Positions 58,472-64,000 of a stretch of DNA of 64,000 bases are shown piece after piece; position 1 is the stretch's first letter; each line of letters starts with the position of its first letter. Both the position numbers and the translations under genes were made by a program. The notes beneath the pieces were generated by a model. The model was not told where the DNA came from. It worked only from the letters and a program-made list of their open reading frames with translations, and searched no databases. Source of the stretch: Pomacea canaliculata (taxonomy: Eukaryota > Mollusca > Gastropoda > Architaenioglossa > Ampullariidae); contig NC_037597.1 in NCBI RefSeq assembly GCF_003073045.1, positions 28,821,927 to 28,885,926 of the forward strand, given 5' to 3'.

Positions 58472-60018
58472 ATGCACTGCAGATCATGCCAGTGGCTGGT
58501 GGCGCTTGTACTTCTCCACTTCGTGCTGCACGTGCGCGCACATGCTAGTGCCTCCAGGCAAGTGACGTACGTGTTGAAAAGACTGGAGAACACGTGCTTC
58601 GCCCAGGTGTGGACGGAAAGCCAGAAGGTGATATTTGAATATCAGGTAAGCGGAACGGGTGTGAAGAACAATAAAGTAAGATGGGTTGGGTGAGCCAAAA
58701 TACTTTAAGAATTATGCGTTTTTGAGTATCAGCATTACACAAGGGATATAAGTTTTAAAAATCTGTTAGCCAGGCGTTGACAGTCATCTTAGATAATACG
58801 GTGGTGTGAAACTATCGCCTACCGGTGGACAGAATCAAATTGGAAAGTAGAAGTGTAAGTGAACGTGGAAGTGTAAGTGTAGGTGTCAGTGTTGGCGGTG
58901 CACAGAAAGAGAGCACAGGTGTAAGAACAGGTCTCCATGGGAGCCACGTATACATGTAATAAAGAGACACTCTCGCACTCATTTGCCCAATTGTCAGGTT
59001 TGTAGATATTACAGTGATACATCAAAATGACAGTGATGTATCATAATCACAGCGATGTATCAGAATTACTGTGTGTGGTGTATCAGAATGGTTACACCAT
59101 TGAACGTCACAATGATGTATCAGGATGGTTCCAGTGCCATGTCACAATGGTGAAGGCTGTAAATATCAGAATGGTGTCACAATGAACGGCAGATATTAGT
59201 CAAGGTAAGCATCCCTCTGCTGCAGTCGAATGAAGCCGGTGGCCGAGAACTAGTTGGTCTGACCCCATGAAGAGGTCATACCATTGTGGCCAAGAGCTAG
59301 TTGGTCTGACCCCATGAAGAGGTCAAACCTCTGTCCAAAGTGTGTTACTCATCGCGCATCGGTGGGGAGATTTTGTGCAGAAAATCGTAAGCACAGAAAT
59401 ACGATTAAATTTCGACAAATTAATTTGTTATGACAGATTCTGCGATGGTGAGACTAGCTAGTGAGCACTGCTCATGGAGTGACGCGCCACGAGTGGCGTC
59501 TGCCTTAGTGACAAACGAAGATGTTTTCTTGTGTTGACAAATGATGAAGATATTTTCTCATTGTGTTGACAGATGGAGGGATGTTTCTTGGTTGTTGTTG
59601 TTGCTGTCGTCGTCGTGTGTTCGTGCATGTGTGCATGTGATGATAGATGGCGTGATGTTTCGTTGTCGTCCTTACAGATGTCGAGATGCTATCTTGTCGT
59701 TTATTTGTGATGACAGATGCTTAGATGTGTCACTGCACATGCCGAAATGTTGCTTTGTTGTCTGAGTCTGTGACAGGGGACTAACATCTGTTTTAACCCT
59801 CTCTCTCTCTGCTCTCTCCCTCTCTCACTAACAAGTTCTTCATTTCCTGACAGGTGTTACGCGGAGGTAATAAAGATGTCGATGTTCAAATAATCTCCCC
59901 TAATGGCATGATTCTGTACGAGAAGCAAAAGTCAGGGAGGGACGAGGTGACTTTCATACCAAGCAATGGGGAATTCAAGTTCTGTTTCGGAAACGAGTTT
60001 TCACAGCTCTCTGATAAG
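58472..60018 (+). CDS. p24/TMED family cargo receptor, first two coding exons
   Basis: Exon 58472-58645 and exon 59854-60018, both ending at GTAAGC donors in phase 0. Residues 1-25 (MHCRSCQWLVALVLLHFVLH..) are a signal peptide; the GOLD domain follows with CFAQVWTESQKVIFEYQVLR, GGNKDVDVQIISPNG and EFKFCFGNEFSQLSDK, matching the TMED3/TMED7-type GG.YDVD and FCFSNEFS motifs. p24 proteins recruit cargo and coat components between ER and Golgi. The missing parts (end of GOLD, coiled coil, membrane segment and cytosolic tail) must lie beyond, since I see no further exon before the window end. The N-terminal Cys region is diverged from vertebrate TMED3/7, so orthology is uncertain. Confidence 0.85.
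58650..59850. other. TMED intron 1 interior
   Basis: No exon. A unit of about 50 bp containing GAGCTAGTTGGTCTGACCCC and ATGAAGAGGTCA is present twice (59240-59335). ATCAGAATGGT/GTCACAATG motifs repeat loosely at 59030-59190. ATGGCGTGATGTTTC-like words recur at 59530-59750. Confidence 0.55.
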
Positions 60019-60149
60019 GTAAGCGCGAGAAATATGTCACCACAAGCAGGTGTTCTGTCAGGTAAGGAAAATATGTAATATAAGCAGGTGTTCTGTTAAT
60101 ACATTGAATACAATGTACCAGGCGTCCTCCACTGTCAGACAAGTGTTTC

Positions 60150-61470
60150 TGTGTTTAAGTGTAACGTTCTCTTGTCAGATGAGTGTGTTGTGAAGTGATG
60201 TGAGTGTAATGCTCTCTTGTCAGATGAGTGTGTTGTGAAGTGATGTGAATGTAATGCTCTCTTGTCAGATGAGTGTGTTGTGAAGTGATGTGAATGTAAT
60301 GCTCTCTTGTCAGATGAGTGTGTTGTCAATGTGAGTGTAATGGTCTCTTGTCAGAAGTGGTGTGAGTGTAATTCTCTCTTGTCAGATGAGTGTGTTGTGA
60401 AGTGATGTGAATGTAATGCTCTCTTGTCAGATGAGTGTGTTGTCAATGTGAGTGTAATGGTCTCTTGTCAGAAGTGGTGTGAGTGTAATTCTCTCTTGTC
60501 AGATGAGTGTGTTGTGAAGTGATGTGAGTGTAATGCTCTCTTGTCAGATGAGTGTGTTGTCAATGTGAGTGTAATGCTCTCTTGTCAGATGAGTGTGTTG
60601 TGAAGTGATGTGAGTGTAATGCTCTCTTGTCAGATGAGTGTGTTGTGAAGTGATGTGAATGTAATGCTCTCTTGTCAGATGAGTGTGTTGTCAATGTGAG
60701 TGTAATGGTCTCTTGTCAGAAGTGGTGTGAGTGTAATTCTCTCTTGTCAGATGAGTGTGTTGTGAAGTGATGTGAGTGTAATGCTCTCTTGTCAGATGAG
60801 TGTGTTGTGAAGTGATGTGAATGTAATGCTCTCTTGTCAGATGAGTGTGTTGTCAATGTGAGTGTAATGGTCTCTTGTCAGAAGTGGTGTGAGTGTAATT
60901 CTCTCTTGTCAGATGAGTGTGTTGTGAAGTGATGTGAATGTAATGCTCTCTTGTCAGATGAGTGTGTTGTCAATGTGAGTGTAATGGTCTCTTGTCAGAA
61001 GTGGTGTGAGTGTAATTCTCTCTTGTCAGATGAGTGTGTTGTGAAGTGATGTGAGTGTAATGCTCTCTTGTCAGATGAGTGTGTTGTCAATGTGAGTGTA
61101 ATGCTCTCTTGTCAGATGAGTGTGTTGTGAAGTGATGTGAGTGTAATGCTCTCTTGTCAGATGAGTGTGTTGTGAAGTGATGTGAATGTAATGCTCTCTT
61201 GTCAGATGAGTGTGTTGTGAAGTGATGTGAATGTAATGCTCTCTTGTCAGATGAGTGTGTTGTCAATGTGAGTGTAATGGTCTCTTGTCAGAAGTGGTGT
61301 GAGTGTAATTCTCTCTTGTCAGATGAGTGTGTTGTGAAGTGATGTGAGTGTAATGCTCTCTTGTCAGATGAGTGTGTTGTCAATGTGAGTGTAATGCTCT
61401 CTTGTCAGATGAGTGTGTTGTCAATGCGAGTGTAATGCTCTCTTGTCAGATGAGCCTGTTGTGAAGTAAT
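60150..61470 (+). repeat. Minisatellite in a TMED intron, about 30 copies, splice-acceptor-like unit
   Basis: The core CTCTCTTGTCAG/ATGAGTG recurs about 32 times. Spacer types (TTGTGAAGTGATGTGAGTGT, TTGTCAATGTGAGTGTAATG and a short GAAGTGGTGTGAGTGTAATT) alternate in a higher-order pattern, so blocks of two or three units were duplicated together. Each unit carries a pyrimidine tract plus CAG, and the strand is the sense strand of TMED. Confidence 0.95.
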
Positions 61471-61479
61471 GTGAGTGTA

Positions 61480-62030
61480 AAGTTCTCGGCGGTAACTTGT
61501 CTCAGGCGACATCAGGAGACATTCAAGACACAGTTTTCGAAGTGTGTATACCTCTAAGATTTCCACACGGTGTTCCCCTAATCCTTTGTTAAATGAAGCT
61601 TCTTCTCAGCAACATTTCCTACAACTTGCCGGTGAAGAACTCTGACGTCCACTCCCTCGAAATATTTACAACTGAAAGAGAGTGAGAAGACCTACTGATA
61701 GGTAGTTATCTCTTTCATGACACTTTTCCATAATGCTTTAGGAGGAAGGGATTGTGAGCCCACGGGTCAAGATGCTCAGCAGCTTTATAGCATGTAGGCC
61801 AATATGCTCACCAACTCCTTCTGTCTCATTACTATCAGTTCTACAGAGCCTGGAGATTGACCACAACATAGTCAGCACCCCGTCTCTCACGGCAGTAGGT
61901 CAACACTGACAATGAGGTCATAACACTGATAATGAGGTCATAACAGCAGCCAATAATACAGCAATGCCTCCATGGAAGATGTCATGACCTGTAGTCACAC
62001 TACTTCCATTATGTCCTAAGTGTAGTCACA
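61480..62030. other. No gene recognised
   Basis: Sequence between the minisatellite and the LINE. ACTGATAATGAGGTCATAACA is duplicated at about 61907-61945. No exon of TMED was found. Confidence 0.4.
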
Positions 62031-62034
62031 CTTA

Positions 62035-64000
62035 TCCCCTGTGGGCCCCCGGGGTATGCTTGCCTAGCGAGCATTGTAAGAATAGGGTCCCTGCCATCCA
62101 GCCCGGCATGTCGTAAGAGGCGACTAAGGTGGACACCTCACCTAGAGGTAAAATAGGTTGTGGTAGGGTTAACATTCCCACCGTGTAAAAATATAGATGT
62201 TACAGAAACCAACACAAGAATACTCGCTACGGTTGGCAAAGGTAATGAAGCACACCAGGTGACTGGACTAACGACGGACAACAGCCAAACCCGAGAGGGA
62301 GCTGGCGCCCCGACAGCGGATTTACTGAAGCCGAGGCAAAAGTTGAGGGTGAGGTGCTGGAACGTCCAGACCTTGTACCAGACTGGCAGGATGCTCCAAC
62401 TAGTCAAGGAGTTTGGCAACTACAACTTGGACATCCTGGGAGTCAGTGAGGTCAGATGGACTGGCACGGGAAAGAGGAGACTAGCATCAGGACATACCAT
62501 TTTGTTCTCAGGAAGATCAGACGCTCAGCACTCTGAAGGAGTAGCTCTACTCCTCAACAAGAAAACTGAAAAGGCACTGCTGGAATGGAAGCCGTATGGA
62601 CCCAGGCTTTTGAGAGCAAGATTCCATTCGAAGTACACCAAACTGACAGTGCTAGCTTGCTATGCACCGACAGAAGACTCCGAGGCAGAAGACAAGGATG
62701 CTTTTTACGATCAGCTCCAGGCAGCCTCAGAGAGCGTTCCAGCCCACGATATGCGAAAGTGACAACACCTGCAGGGAGCATGTCATGGGCAAGCATGGAA
62801 CTGGAACCATCAATGACAACGGAGAGAGACTGGTAGACTTTTGTGAAGAAAACAACCTACTGATTGGTGGCACACTCTTCCAACACAAAGACATCCACAA
62901 GGCAACGTGGACATCACCAGATGGGATCACAAAGAACCAGATGAACCATGTCATCATCAACTGAAGATGGAGGAGCTCACTTCAAGATGTCAGAGCCTAC
63001 AGAGGAGCAGACATTGCCAGTGACCACACTCTTGTGATAGCCGCAGTTTCTCTGAATCACAGAGTGGACTCCGGAAAACTGAAAGATCCAGCCACCAAAC
63101 GAGCCTTTGCTATGGAAGTAAAGAACAGGTTCCAGGCACTGGGAGACCAACAAAAAATGACCTTAGACGACTTCAATCGAGTCTTACAAGAAACAGGAGA
63201 GAAAATACTTGGCTTCCAACGGAAAAAGAAAGAATAGTGGATCAGAGAAGAGACATGGAAGAATATAGACGAGAGAAAGTCAGCCAAAAAAAAATCAACA
63301 GCACTAGATCGGAACGCCTGAAGGAATAACACAGACAAGATATACAAAACTAAATAAAGAGGTAAAGAGGACGACAAAACCGACAAAAGAGACTGCACAG
63401 AGAAACTGGCAGATGAAGCTGAAAAAGCAGCAAAGAAAAAAGACCTGAAGACACTGTACAAGATAAACAAACAGCTAAACAACGGGTTTAAGAACAGTGA
63501 TGTGCCAGTGAAAGACATGAACGGTAATGTTGTCGAGGGAGAGGCAGGAAAACTACAGCGCTGGAGGGAGAATTTTGAGTCAGTTCTGAACAGACCAGAT
63601 CCCCCTCAGCTTGCAGACATCCAGCCAGCAGCTATAGACCTTGACATCTGCACAGACCCGCCAAGCCTGCAAGAAGTGACAGCAGCAGTCAAGACAATGA
63701 AGAGCGGCAAAGCCCCAGGGGCAGATGGAATAACAGCAGAGATGTTGAAAGAAGATGTGAATGTGACAGCTCCCATACTGACTGAAATCTTCAGGCAAAT
63801 TTGGGAATCAGGGCAGCTCCCTGATGCGTGGAAGACAGGGCTCATCTTCAAGTTACCCAAGAAAGGAGATCTTGGAGACTGCAATAATTGGAGGGGCATA
63901 ACACTACTCTCCCTCACCAGCAAGGTCTTCAGCAAGATTGTTTTGTCAAGACTGACGGCAACCCTTGAGAAAGACCTCCGACCACAGCAAGCAGGATTTC
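62035..64000 (+). mobile_element. LINE (endonuclease + reverse transcriptase), decayed, cut by window end
   Basis: A GC-rich 5' region (GGCATGTCGTAAGAGGCGAC) precedes a frame with LRVRCWNVQTLYQTGRMLQL, DILGVSEVRWTGTG and LTVLACYAPTED, the Asn and Glu motifs of an APE-type endonuclease; ASDHTLVIA near 63020 is the SDH motif. RT begins with SGKAPGADGITAEMLKED, AWKTGLIFKLPKKGD and NNWRGITLLSLTSKVFSKIV and runs past 64000. A frame change near 62755 and stops at 62962 and 63235 break the ORF, so this copy is inactive. It resembles the craniofacial-development-protein-2-like LINEs frequent in invertebrates; clade not settled. Confidence 0.88.

Noticed and set aside
60135-60329. His/Ser-rich repeat ORF on the - strand
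   Set aside because: It lies wholly in the minisatellite and is antisense to the TMED intron.

Overview
This is a window of animal nuclear DNA: short coding exons with GT-AG introns, long AT-rich introns, many minisatellites and a dense mixture of old and young transposable elements. The metazoan housekeeping genes together with the abundant LINEs, tRNA-type SINEs and hAT or Tc1-like DNA elements suggest a lophotrochozoan, most likely a mollusc (perhaps a gastropod). That placement is inference; the sequence does not name the species.

Layout. 1-10 kb: a possible unidentified host gene on the + strand, seen as phase-compatible GC-biased candidate exons (1.9-2.3, 5.0-5.5 and 9.7-9.9 kb), with introns filled by minisatellites, a 178-bp hAT MITE, a decayed LINE carrying its own hAT MITE, and a 5'-truncated LINE flanked by identical 156-bp direct repeats. 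10-20 kb: repeat-rich, with LINE remnants, an 81-bp-unit minisatellite and a broken Ty3/gypsy-type LTR retrotransposon (12.7-17.1 kb) with a 5-bp target duplication. 20.8-28.2 kb: a compact head-to-head pair, SNRPD2 (Sm D2, - strand, 3 coding exons) and FKBP2 (ER prolyl isomerase, + strand, 4 coding exons), sharing a promoter region of about 190 bp. 28.2-34.6 kb: SINE and L2/CR1-like LINE remnants. 35.0-44.6 kb: ZFAND3 (A20 plus AN1 zinc fingers, - strand, 6 coding exons in phase, 336 codons), with a perfect 58-bp inverted repeat in one intron. 44.6-49.2 kb: SINEs, a LINE scrap and a Tc1/mariner transposase fossil. 49.3-53.1 kb: an unrecognised 160-codon ORF behind an ETS/CRE promoter motif, a second full hAT MITE, and an unrecognised 79-codon ORF with a downstream poly(A) signal. 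53.2-58.3 kb: minisatellites, a TA-flanked MITE with a hAT MITE nested in it, a SINE with target duplications and a long-TIR element. 58.5 kb onward: the first two coding exons of a p24/TMED cargo receptor, whose next intron holds about 30 copies of a splice-acceptor-like minisatellite, followed by a LINE (endonuclease plus reverse transcriptase) that runs off the window end.

Together: SNRPD2 serves the spliceosome, FKBP2 ER protein folding, TMED ER-Golgi cargo traffic, and ZFAND3 is a ubiquitin-linked or nuclear zinc-finger protein. Apart from the shared SNRPD2/FKBP2 promoter I see no functional clustering. No CRISPR array, operon, rRNA gene or free-standing tRNA gene is visible.
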